This document shows positions 34,576-42,774 of a stretch of DNA of 64,000 nucleotides, one piece after another. Below the pieces are notes generated by a model that had not been told where the DNA came from, searched no databases, and saw only the letters and a list, made by a program, of their open reading frames with translations. The stretch spans positions 62,001 to 126,000 of the forward strand of contig JAFVTU010000003.1 of the NCBI GenBank assembly GCA_017503075.1, given 5' to 3'. Origin of the DNA: Paludibacteraceae bacterium (lineage in GTDB: Bacteria; Bacteroidota; Bacteroidia; Bacteroidales; Paludibacteraceae). Position 1 is the first letter of the stretch, and each line of letters opens with the position of its first letter. A program made the translations under genes and the position numbers.

Positions 34576-37038
34576 ATGAAAAGATTTTCAATCTTTTGCG
34601 CAGCTCTGTTTGTAGCTGCAACATCATTTGCTGCCGTTGCTTATGAACTTAACGGTGGTGTGACCAATGACGACAATTGGTTGAGCAAAGGTGACATGTG
34701 GACAGCTTTCTGCGCTGACGCTGGTATTACCACTTTGGGTACTCTAGAAGAGGTAAAGGCTCTGGGTGACCCTTACGCTGCAATCTGTACTCCTCTTGCC
34801 ACAGCTAATGCTCAGGCTATTCTTGACAATGCAAAATGGGACTGGCTCGAGGCTTACATCATGCAAGTTCAAAATGCTGACGCTGGTGCTTCTGCTCTTG
34901 TAGAGGGAACTTCTGGCGCAGGTTGGCGTTATGCTTTTGCTGCTTTCTTCTTGGAAGGTAAACGCGCTTCATGGCCTGTTTCTGCAGACTTCGCTGTCGC
35001 TGGTACTCCAGAGGCTTTCATCCCAGCTTGGAAACACGCTTTCGCTAACCCAACCGAGCCTACAGCTGAGTGGGTTTTGAACGCTCCTTACAAAGAGGGT
35101 TCTACTTTCGATGGTTGGTATGCTGCTGCTGACTTCTCTGGCGATAAAGTTGTTAAAATCGACGCTACTACCACTGGTACACTTTATGCGAAATGGGTAG
35201 AGTATATCCCAACTGTAGTTGAGGTTCGCGCTTTGGCTGACGATACCGAGACTAAAGTTTCTGGTGTGGTAAACCATGTTGATGGCAAAAACCTTTATAT
35301 TCAAGATGCTACTGGTGGTATTCTTGTTTACACAAGCGAGACTCCTTCTTGCAAAGTAGGTGAGAAGATTGTGGCTAAAGGTGTGAAAGTTATGTATAAG
35401 GGTGCTCCTGAAGTAAAGGATGCAGTTGTAGAATCTGCTGAGGCTGCTGAATTAGCAACATCAGTACCTTTTGAGAACTTGGCTGCTCTTGTTGGAGATT
35501 CACTTGAGTTGAAGTATTTTGCTACACGCGTAAGCGTTCCTGGTTTGAAGATTGTTTCTTACGACGACTATAAGAATCCAACTGTGAAGGATAATCTTGG
35601 TAATGAGGCAAAATGCTACAAGATGTCTCTTAACCCTGATGAGGCTCCTGTAGGTTCTAAAATTACTGTTAATGCAGTTGCTGGCTGGTTCAATGGTTTC
35701 CAATTTGTAGGTGATGTAGCTGGTTTGAAAGTTGTGCCAGGTCCTAAGAAAGATGCATTTGAATATCCAACTCGTCATAACAGTAGTCATAGCTATACTT
35801 TGACCAACAACTGGGTGGTTTCTAATGTGTTAGACAATTTCGCAGGTAACAAACCTGGAGCAAATGACTATGTTCGCGGTATGGCTGCAAGAGACGGTGT
35901 TATGTACTTCATCAACCGTGAGTTGGGCGCAATTGTTCCTGTAAATGGTGAAACTGGTGAGATGTTGGATCCTATCGTACTTAAAGGTGAGCACCTCTTC
36001 CAAAAGGTTACTGCTACTGATTCTGTTACTGGTGAGCAAACTTGGGGTGCAGCTACTACTCTTCCATTCAACGATATTAAGTTTGACCAAGCTGGTAACT
36101 GCTTGATTGGTGCTTGTGTATCTGCTGCTACTTCTTGCCAACCATTCTTTATCTATATCGTAGATCTTGCTACTGGTGAGGCTAAAGAACTTATCAACGA
36201 TGTTCTTTGGGAGAATACAGGTTTGAATGGTGCGACATTCCGTTTCGATGCATTCGGTGTTGCAGGTGATGTAACCAAGAATGGTGTAGTGATGGCTGCT
36301 GATGCTAACGACGGCTGGAAGGTTTATCGTTGGTTGATTATCGATGGCGTAGCTGGCGAAGGTCAGCAAATTGCATGTTCGTTAGATCCTGCTGTTGATG
36401 AATCACTCTACGTTAACGCTGCTGGTCTCGGTACTGCTCCTCAAATCTTCCCTCAAGATGAAGAAGGAAAACTCTTCTATGTGGACGGCTTCAATACTTT
36501 GCCTATGTTGTTCTACGGAGAGCCAGAAACAGGTGCTATGTTGTTTGATGACTTTATCCATGTAAATAGTGGCGTAAAAGTATGGAATAATGAAGGTGAC
36601 ACAATCAGCATGAATGCGAACTTCAACGGTCTTGTTGAGTTCCAAGTTGGTGAAGAGTATTTCCTCTTGATGGCTGCTACTAACAACACTCACAGTATTC
36701 CTACTTCTTATGCGCTCTTCAAGTTTGCTGATGCAGACCGTGCATTTGAAGGTATGGAGCCATTATGGTACTTCCCTAAAAACGGACTTGGTGCAGAAAC
36801 TATCGGTTGCCGTACATCCGTTCCTTCTGTGGATGTAGTTAGCGATACAGAGGCTACTCTCTACCTCTATGCTACCAACAACGGTTATGCAACTTACACC
36901 TTCACTGTAGGTGAACCTTCTGCTGTAGAAAATGTAGAGGCTGTTAAGGTAGAAGCTAAGAAAGTAGTTGAAAACGGTCAAGTTTACATCCTCAAGAACG
37001 GCGTTAAATACAACGTTCTCGGTGCTGAGGTAAAATAA
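34576..37038 (+). CDS. Large secreted multi-domain protein with the shared C-terminal tag
   Basis: 820 residues, function unknown. The signal peptide is MKRFSIFCAALFVAATSFAA. About residues 171-212 form a Listeria/Bacteroides-type (InlB B) repeat (YKEGSTFDGWYAAADFSGDK, TLYAKW). Residues about 215-390 look like OB-fold/DUF5689-type modules (VSGVVNHVDGKNLYIQDATG). From about 400 on it resembles a beta-propeller (MAARDGVMYFINRELGAIVP, VRGMA, MAADANDGWKVYRW) of the DUF4623 kind. It ends VYILKNGVKYNVLGAEVK, the same tag as its three neighbours. It is Ala/Val-rich with little Cys. No catalytic motif was seen, so adhesion or ligand binding is the most likely role. It lies 137 bases behind the GHL10 gene, and a terminator follows. 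Confidence 0.8.
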   Translation: MKRFSIFCAALFVAATSFAAVAYELNGGVTNDDNWLSKGDMWTAFCADAGITTLGTLEEVKALGDPYAAICTPLATANAQAILDNAKWDWLEAYIMQVQNADAGASALVEGTSGAGWRYAFAAFFLEGKRASWPVSADFAVAGTPEAFIPAWKHAFANPTEPTAEWVLNAPYKEGSTFDGWYAAADFSGDKVVKIDATTTGTLYAKWVEYIPTVVEVRALADDTETKVSGVVNHVDGKNLYIQDATGGILVYTSETPSCKVGEKIVAKGVKVMYKGAPEVKDAVVESAEAAELATSVPFENLAALVGDSLELKYFATRVSVPGLKIVSYDDYKNPTVKDNLGNEAKCYKMSLNPDEAPVGSKITVNAVAGWFNGFQFVGDVAGLKVVPGPKKDAFEYPTRHNSSHSYTLTNNWVVSNVLDNFAGNKPGANDYVRGMAARDGVMYFINRELGAIVPVNGETGEMLDPIVLKGEHLFQKVTATDSVTGEQTWGAATTLPFNDIKFDQAGNCLIGACVSAATSCQPFFIYIVDLATGEAKELINDVLWENTGLNGATFRFDAFGVAGDVTKNGVVMAADANDGWKVYRWLIIDGVAGEGQQIACSLDPAVDESLYVNAAGLGTAPQIFPQDEEGKLFYVDGFNTLPMLFYGEPETGAMLFDDFIHVNSGVKVWNNEGDTISMNANFNGLVEFQVGEEYFLLMAATNNTHSIPTSYALFKFADADRAFEGMEPLWYFPKNGLGAETIGCRTSVPSVDVVSDTEATLYLYATNNGYATYTFTVGEPSAVENVEAVKVEAKKVVENGQVYILKNGVKYNVLGAEVK

Positions 37039-37053
37039 TCAGACTATCCAATT

Positions 37054-37105
37054 AATCTAGAATATCTAGAACCTCTAGACCATCTAGTCAATCTAGATAA
37101 TCTAC
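37054..37105 (+). repeat. ATCTAGA tandem repeat between stop codon and terminator
   Basis: Six degenerate units of 8-10 bases (ATCTAGA/CTCTAGA core) with five CTAG tetramers in about 50 bases. It lies directly between the stop at 37038 and the hairpin at 37112. Confidence 0.8.
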
Positions 37106-37111
37106 CTTTCC

Positions 37112-37144
37112 AGAGTGTGTCCTTCGGGGCACACTCTTTTTTGA
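37112..37144 (+). terminator. UUCG-loop terminator closing the kinase-to-820-aa-protein unit
   Basis: Stem AGAGTGTGTCC / GGGCACACTCT with a TTCG tetraloop and a T-run after it. It is the first strong terminator after the promoter at 22117-22148. Confidence 0.9.
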
Positions 37145-37202
37145 TGCTATCAAGACTATTTAGAATCTATTTTACAAAATATTTCATTTTTTTTTGCAAT
37201 CG

Positions 37203-37233
37203 TTTGTGTATGTCAAAAAAAAGTAGTAACTTT
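37203..37233 (+). promoter_or_regulatory. Promoter of the NAGPA-amidase unit
   Basis: TTTG at 37203-37206 and TAACTTTG at 37226-37233, with a 19-base spacer. The ATG is at 37262, so the leader is about 22 bases. Confidence 0.78.
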
Positions 37234-37261
37234 GCAGGTCAAATCATAAAATTATAATACC

Positions 37262-39553
37262 ATGAAAAAAGTTCTACTGAGTTTATTTAGTTTATTGTGT
37301 GCAGTGTATTCGTTTGCTATTTCATTGAATGGTATAGAATATACGATTGATACGTTGTCGATGTATCCTGCTGGTCCTGGTACTATGTATTATGAACTAC
37401 GTATGCTTCGTGCGGATAAAGTAAATGGGCGTTTGGATGTTTTTTTGTTGAAGGTGGATACCCGTGATCCATATGTACAGGTTCAGCAAGTATTGGGTAA
37501 GGGTAAGGTGACTGGGTGTGAAACGCCTTCTAGTATGGCAAAGCGTAGTACTACTGACAATGATATATACTTTGCTGGCGTAAATGGTGATTTTTTTGCC
37601 TATGAAGCTCCTGTGGGGACAACCATTGTGGACAACCAGTTTGCGCTGACTCCTGCAGGTTCTGGCGGAGGCCGCCGTCATGCAGGTATTGATGCAGACG
37701 GTAGAGGCGTGACTGCTTATACACATACGTATTCCATGACGGTAACAACGCCTGCGGATACTACTCTCACTATCCATCATGTAAATGACTTCCGTGATGA
37801 AAATCAGTTAGTGCTCTTCAACCATCATTTGGGTACAACTACTGGTTCGAATGCATACGGAACAGAGTTGAAAATTCAATTGCTAGATGGCGAAAAGTGG
37901 CAAACTACAGGTACGATGAAGGCCAAGGTCTTGGCTAAAGAAGAAAATGTAGGTTCAATGCCTCTTGCTGCAGGTTATGCTGTGTTGTCTGGACATGGGT
38001 CGATGCAAAAAGAGTTGAATAAGCTGAATGTGGGTGATGAGATACTTCTCACCTTTGAAATGCGCTTAGATGATGAAATAGTTAATGTGGCGCAGATGAT
38101 AGGCGGTGACCATTATTCTGCCATGATTCTAGATGATGGCGAGATTGCACAATCTGGTTTCTGGAACGAGTTGCACCCCCGTACAGGTTTTGGTGTGTCA
38201 CAAACTCGTGATACCGTGATGATGATCGTGGTAGATGGGCGTGGCGTAAGTTTCGGTTGTACAACTAAAGTGATGGCAGAGATATTGAAGCATTATGGTG
38301 CTTGGAATGCGGTTAACTGGGATGGTGGTGGTAGCTCATGTCTCTACATTCGTCCGTTTGATCAAATGAATAATGGCTCAGATGGCAAGGAGCGCGCCGT
38401 TACCAATGCGATGTTTGCGGTGGCGCATGTGCCAGAGGTGGATAATACTATAGTTGCTATTGCTCCATATATGCCGAACTATTATTTGCCTCGTTATGGC
38501 GTGGCAGCACCACAGTTTTTGGGATACAATAAGTATGGCGTATTGGTAGAAACCAATGTGTCGGGCGTCCAACTCTCTTGTGACCCAGAGGTGGGTGAAA
38601 TCCTTGAGGATGGGCGTTTCTTGGCGTCGGGTGAAAAGGGAGGTAGATTAGTGGCTACTTGGGGAGAGGTACAAACAGAATTGGATGTTCGGATATCTTC
38701 TACAGCTCCTATTGCTATACGTATGGATACTGTCTTATGTGGCCCACAACCTTATAAAATAGAAGTCGAGGGTACTGTTGGTAATAACACTGTTGAAATT
38801 CTATCTAGTGCATTAGATTGGACTTCTGCTGATCCTTCTATTGCGACTGTGGACGAAGAGGGTAGGGTTGTTGCTGTTAGCAATGGTATTGTAGTGGTTA
38901 CTGGAAAATTAGGTACATTCACTGATCAAATCGCAATCAAAGTGGAAATCCCAGAGTCTAATCCTTTGATTTGGGATGATTTTCGTGAGGTTAGCTCGTG
39001 GAAAGTGGAAAGCTATCCAACTTCGTTTAATCCTTCTTTGTCAGTACCAGAGGAGTCAAGTGCTCCAACTAACTTGCTGTTTACTTATGGATCAGGGCGT
39101 ACTCCTTTTGTTCAATTATCTAAGGATTCTCTTCTGTATTCTACTCCCGATAAAATACGTATTCCTATGACAACTAATGCAGTTTTTGAAAAAGTTGTTG
39201 TTATGATTCGTGCTAACAATGCAAATACTACGGAGCAAATCACTTTCTTGAATCCTAAGGTGGGTGAGGAGAATATATTGGAGATAGATGTGAAAGAAAC
39301 GTTTGGAGCAGATGCTGCTATTTATCCGTTACATTTTATGTCCATTAAAATGATCCCCACAAAGGAGACACAAAAGGGCGAATGCTATGTGACTTTACCT
39401 GGTATTATAGAGGTATTCTCAAATGAAGCAACAGATGTGGAAAATGTGCCAACAGCCCACCCCGCTACTCCTATGAAATATGTGAAAGATGCTGCACTCT
39501 ATATTGAGTCAGCAGATAAGACATATAATGTGTTAGGTTCGCAAATTAAATAA
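37262..39553 (+). CDS. Secreted phosphodiester glycosidase (NAGPA family) with Ig-like domains and C-terminal tag
   Basis: The signal peptide (MKKVLLSLFSLLCAVYSFA) is followed by a NAGPA domain at about residues 90-385: GVNGDFF, HPRTGFGVSQTRDTVMMIVV, DGRGVSFGCTTKVMAEIL and the diagnostic AVNWDGGGSSCLYIR. This family removes GlcNAc held by a phosphodiester, as in the mammalian uncovering enzyme; bacterial members are proposed to act on cell-wall polymers. A Big_2-like Ig domain follows (TVDEEGRVVAVSNGIVVVTG), then a beta-rich part and a tag ending LYIESADKTYNVLGSQIK. It is 763 residues. It forms a two-gene unit with the amidase (14 bases downstream). The real substrate is unknown. Confidence 0.9.
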   Translation: MKKVLLSLFSLLCAVYSFAISLNGIEYTIDTLSMYPAGPGTMYYELRMLRADKVNGRLDVFLLKVDTRDPYVQVQQVLGKGKVTGCETPSSMAKRSTTDNDIYFAGVNGDFFAYEAPVGTTIVDNQFALTPAGSGGGRRHAGIDADGRGVTAYTHTYSMTVTTPADTTLTIHHVNDFRDENQLVLFNHHLGTTTGSNAYGTELKIQLLDGEKWQTTGTMKAKVLAKEENVGSMPLAAGYAVLSGHGSMQKELNKLNVGDEILLTFEMRLDDEIVNVAQMIGGDHYSAMILDDGEIAQSGFWNELHPRTGFGVSQTRDTVMMIVVDGRGVSFGCTTKVMAEILKHYGAWNAVNWDGGGSSCLYIRPFDQMNNGSDGKERAVTNAMFAVAHVPEVDNTIVAIAPYMPNYYLPRYGVAAPQFLGYNKYGVLVETNVSGVQLSCDPEVGEILEDGRFLASGEKGGRLVATWGEVQTELDVRISSTAPIAIRMDTVLCGPQPYKIEVEGTVGNNTVEILSSALDWTSADPSIATVDEEGRVVAVSNGIVVVTGKLGTFTDQIAIKVEIPESNPLIWDDFREVSSWKVESYPTSFNPSLSVPEESSAPTNLLFTYGSGRTPFVQLSKDSLLYSTPDKIRIPMTTNAVFEKVVVMIRANNANTTEQITFLNPKVGEENILEIDVKETFGADAAIYPLHFMSIKMIPTKETQKGECYVTLPGIIEVFSNEATDVENVPTAHPATPMKYVKDAALYIESADKTYNVLGSQIK

Positions 39554-39567
39554 TAAATATAAATCTA

Positions 39568-42500
39568 ATGAATATGAAAAAAGTATCTTTATTTCTGTTG
39601 GGAATTTCGCTTGCCTTGGTGGGCAATGCAGAGATTCGCGTACTTAGCAATGTGAAATTGGGTGAAGGGTTCTTCCCACGTTTTGCTGATGCTGAAACGG
39701 TTACTTATCTCAAAGCTGAAAACGCTAGTTATCTGACAACTACTGTAGATGACAATGCTGTGCTTCGTGTAGATAACGAGAACCTTGATCTCAACCTTTA
39801 TCGCAATGGCGAGAAGGTGGTATTGAAACCTCATGGTGATGCTAACTATATTTGGGCATCGTTGTCTCCAGACCAAACAATGATTCTCTTCAATACCAAG
39901 TTTGGTACCGCAGTATGCGACCTTAACGGTAAGGAGATTATCAATGTGGGTAATGTCAATGCGCCTGTATGGTATGGCAACGACTATATCGTGGGTATGA
40001 ACGACCAACATGATGGCTATTATTTCACTTCCTCCAATATCGTTATCGCTTCTGTGGACGGTATGGAGCGTCAAGAGTTGACTGATGCTAAGGAAATGGG
40101 ATACTATCCTGATGTGGATGCTAAGTCTGGTCGTATTGTATATCATACCGAGAAAGGTCAAATCCGTTTGATGCAATTGAGTTTGACAGAAGAGCCTATT
40201 CGCAAACAAATGCCCCGTTTAGTACAACAGTTGGATGGCACTTTGCTCAATAATATGAAGCGCCAAGCGAAACGTGCTGCGTCTAACAATCCTGCGGATT
40301 ACAAGATTTATATCAACCCAGGTCACGGTGGCTACGATTCTGACGACCGCTTGATGTATCTTTATCCTATTTTTATCAATCAAAATGTGCAAGACGGATA
40401 TACCCGCGAACAAAGTTTCTGGGAGAGTGTTTCCAACTTGGACAAAGGTATGCGTCTCGACACCATGCTTCGTGCACTTGGCTTCCAAACCAAAATGTCG
40501 CGTATTACCAACACAACGGCTGATGACCGTAGTCTTTCTGGTATTTCTGCTGAAGCAAGTAATTGGAATGCTGACTTTATGCTCTCTATTCACTCGAACG
40601 CAGGTAACCCATCTAACTATATTCTGCAATTGCACTCAGGTATTACGCCTGGTGACCCATATGGCTTGAATGGCTATCCAGAGAAAGTGCCAGAGTGGGT
40701 TTGCAACGAGGCACGCAAGATTACCACATTGATGGGTAATAACCAATATTCTAACCAAGTTTCTTGCTGGTCACGCGAACCAAATATCGCTGGTGATAAG
40801 ACCTTCGCTCGTACCATCATGGGTTGGAGCAATGGTTATGGTGTAATGCGTAACTTGAAAGTGCCTGGTACAATCTCTGAGGGTATGATGCACGACTATT
40901 TGCCAGAGACCTATCGTTTGATGAATATCGACTACAAACGTCAAGAGTCATTCCAATTTGCAAAGACCTTCTATACCTACTTCTGCAATGGCGAATTGCC
41001 ATATGGTGCTATTGGTGGTCGCATTCATGATGTTTATCAAAAGCAAGAGTTCCCTAATTACAAGCCTCGCAAGGGTACTCGCGACGAGTATCGTCCTATC
41101 CTCCGCGGTTTGGTAGAGTTGTGGCAAGGTGACCAATTGTTGGATACATACGTTACAGATACATTGTATAATGGTGTATATTACTTCTGGAACCTCCAAC
41201 CAGGTACTTATACTGTGAAGGCAAAGCCTGAGGGGTATTATCCACAAGAGCAAACCTTCGAGGTGAAGAATAATGAGATTTCTTACGGAATCTTTGCCCT
41301 TTCAATGGCTCGCGAAACACCTCCTGAGGTGATTGACTATAGTCCAAAAGTAGAGATCACAGATAGTGTACTCGTTTCTACCCAAGTAACCTTTACTTTC
41401 AACTGGGATATGGAGACTGAGGCTACTGCAGCTGCGTTGGAGATCTCTCCTGCTGTAGAAGGTACGATTACTTTTGAAAACGACAACCATTTGATGCGTT
41501 TTACTCCTGCTAAGCGTTTTGAGCCAGGTATAGAATATACCATTACGCTGGGTACAGGTGCTTGCCACCCAGATACCGCTTATGAGAACCATTTGAAAGA
41601 GCCATTCTCTTTCAAGTTCCGCACACAAATGCGTGGTAACTTGAAACTCGTACAATCTTATCCAGTAGATGGCGCTGCGGATGTTCCTGTAGATGCTGCA
41701 TTTATCACTATCTTTGATGGCAAATTGGCTAACTCTGCCAACAAGTACTTTAAGGTATATGATGCAGCTGGCAATGATATTAGCCCAGTATCTCGTAATG
41801 TGAAATTGAATGGTGTAGCTCCAGAACCTTATGGATCAGCAAGATTTGAGTTAAAGGCAGGTACATTGAAACCAAATTCTGACTATAAGATGGTGATTGG
41901 TGCTGAGGTATCAGATGTGAATGGTGTGATTGTAAATGATCCTATCACTGTTGCTTTCCGTACAGGTGATGAGGTAGAGTCATCGTTGCCTATCCTTAAT
42001 AACTTGGATAGCTTGTTCTTTGAGGGTGATAAAGAGACATCTACGGGTGTGGCGTCTGTATCTACCTTGCGTAATACTGCTTCTAAGTTCGAAGGTCTTG
42101 CATCTAATAAATTGACATACACCTTCTCAGAGGTGAATGGTGAAGCTGTTTATGTGGCAGATGATGTGACTGCTATTCAAGGTAATAGCCAATCTACATT
42201 TGGTTTGCATGTCTCAGCTGACTATTCATTCAATACTTTGTATGCGAAGTGGGCTGTAGAAGGTGATATCCAATATACCAAGATTTGTGATCTAGATTAT
42301 GCCGGATGGCTCTATCAAGAGGTTGATATGTCCACATTACCTGCAGGCGTCGATTATCAATTTATGGGCTTTAGATTAGTTCGTCAATCATCCTTCTTGT
42401 CTGGAAAAGGCGAGGTGAGCGTGGATGCGTTGCGTGTGGAATTTAAGCCATCTTCTACAGATGTAGAGAATGTAGTAACGGATCACGTAGTAAATCAAAA

Positions 42501-42576
42501 AGTAATTGAGAATGGTTATCTTCATATCCTGTTTAATGGTGTGAAATACAACGCTGAGGGCAAATTGATTAAGTAA
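39568..42576 (+). CDS. Secreted N-acetylmuramoyl-L-alanine amidase, 1002 aa, multi-domain, tagged
   Basis: Cuts the bond between MurNAc and the stem peptide. The signal peptide is MKKVSLFLLGISLALVGNAE (the ATG at 39574 is an alternative start). Residues about 25-220 form a TolB-like propeller part. The Amidase_3 domain has its zinc ligands: INPGHGGYDSDDR (His, residue ~252), SFWESVSNLDKG (Glu) and FMLSIHSNAGNPS (His, ~341). A carboxypeptidase-regulatory-like module follows (GVYYFWNLQPGTYTVKAKPE), then two Big_5 domains (TFTFNWDMETEATAAALEIS; YPVDGAADVPVDAAFITIF), a further beta domain, and a tag ending LHILFNGVKYNAEGKLIK. This is far larger than typical amidases. Products would be denuded glycan strands for the GHL10 enzyme. 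Confidence 0.92.
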   Translation: MNMKKVSLFLLGISLALVGNAEIRVLSNVKLGEGFFPRFADAETVTYLKAENASYLTTTVDDNAVLRVDNENLDLNLYRNGEKVVLKPHGDANYIWASLSPDQTMILFNTKFGTAVCDLNGKEIINVGNVNAPVWYGNDYIVGMNDQHDGYYFTSSNIVIASVDGMERQELTDAKEMGYYPDVDAKSGRIVYHTEKGQIRLMQLSLTEEPIRKQMPRLVQQLDGTLLNNMKRQAKRAASNNPADYKIYINPGHGGYDSDDRLMYLYPIFINQNVQDGYTREQSFWESVSNLDKGMRLDTMLRALGFQTKMSRITNTTADDRSLSGISAEASNWNADFMLSIHSNAGNPSNYILQLHSGITPGDPYGLNGYPEKVPEWVCNEARKITTLMGNNQYSNQVSCWSREPNIAGDKTFARTIMGWSNGYGVMRNLKVPGTISEGMMHDYLPETYRLMNIDYKRQESFQFAKTFYTYFCNGELPYGAIGGRIHDVYQKQEFPNYKPRKGTRDEYRPILRGLVELWQGDQLLDTYVTDTLYNGVYYFWNLQPGTYTVKAKPEGYYPQEQTFEVKNNEISYGIFALSMARETPPEVIDYSPKVEITDSVLVSTQVTFTFNWDMETEATAAALEISPAVEGTITFENDNHLMRFTPAKRFEPGIEYTITLGTGACHPDTAYENHLKEPFSFKFRTQMRGNLKLVQSYPVDGAADVPVDAAFITIFDGKLANSANKYFKVYDAAGNDISPVSRNVKLNGVAPEPYGSARFELKAGTLKPNSDYKMVIGAEVSDVNGVIVNDPITVAFRTGDEVESSLPILNNLDSLFFEGDKETSTGVASVSTLRNTASKFEGLASNKLTYTFSEVNGEAVYVADDVTAIQGNSQSTFGLHVSADYSFNTLYAKWAVEGDIQYTKICDLDYAGWLYQEVDMSTLPAGVDYQFMGFRLVRQSSFLSGKGEVSVDALRVEFKPSSTDVENVVTDHVVNQKVIENGYLHILFNGVKYNAEGKLIK

Positions 42577-42601
42577 TTGCAATTTATACCTTAGATTAGA
42601 T

Positions 42602-42637
42602 AGAGAGTGCATCGGGCTTCTGGTGCACTCTCTTTTT
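42602..42637 (+). terminator. Terminator after the amidase gene
   Basis: A 10-bp stem (AGAGAGTGCA / TGCACTCTCT) with a 12-base loop that can pair further, then TTTTT. It ends the NAGPA-amidase unit before the secA promoter. Confidence 0.85.
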
Positions 42638-42667
42638 GTGGCTTTTTATTTCTTTTTCTACAATTCT

Positions 42668-42699
42668 CTTGCGTATATCCATTTTTTTTTGTAACTTTG
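42668..42699 (+). promoter_or_regulatory. secA promoter
   Basis: CTTG at 42668-42671 and TAACTTTG at 42692-42699 (20-base spacer). The leader of about 70 bases contains TATAAAC and GTTAA direct repeats at 42735-42769, directly before the ATG. Confidence 0.72.
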
Positions 42700-42774
42700 C
42701 ACGCTAATTTTGGGGTAGATTGTCCCAATAGATATTAACTGTTAATTGTTAACTATAAACTATAAACTGAAAAA

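Noticed and set aside
31892-42576. Full type IX secretion sorting domains at the four protein ends
   Set aside because: Only about 25-40 residues are shared, against about 80 in the classical domain, so they are reported as a short tag only.
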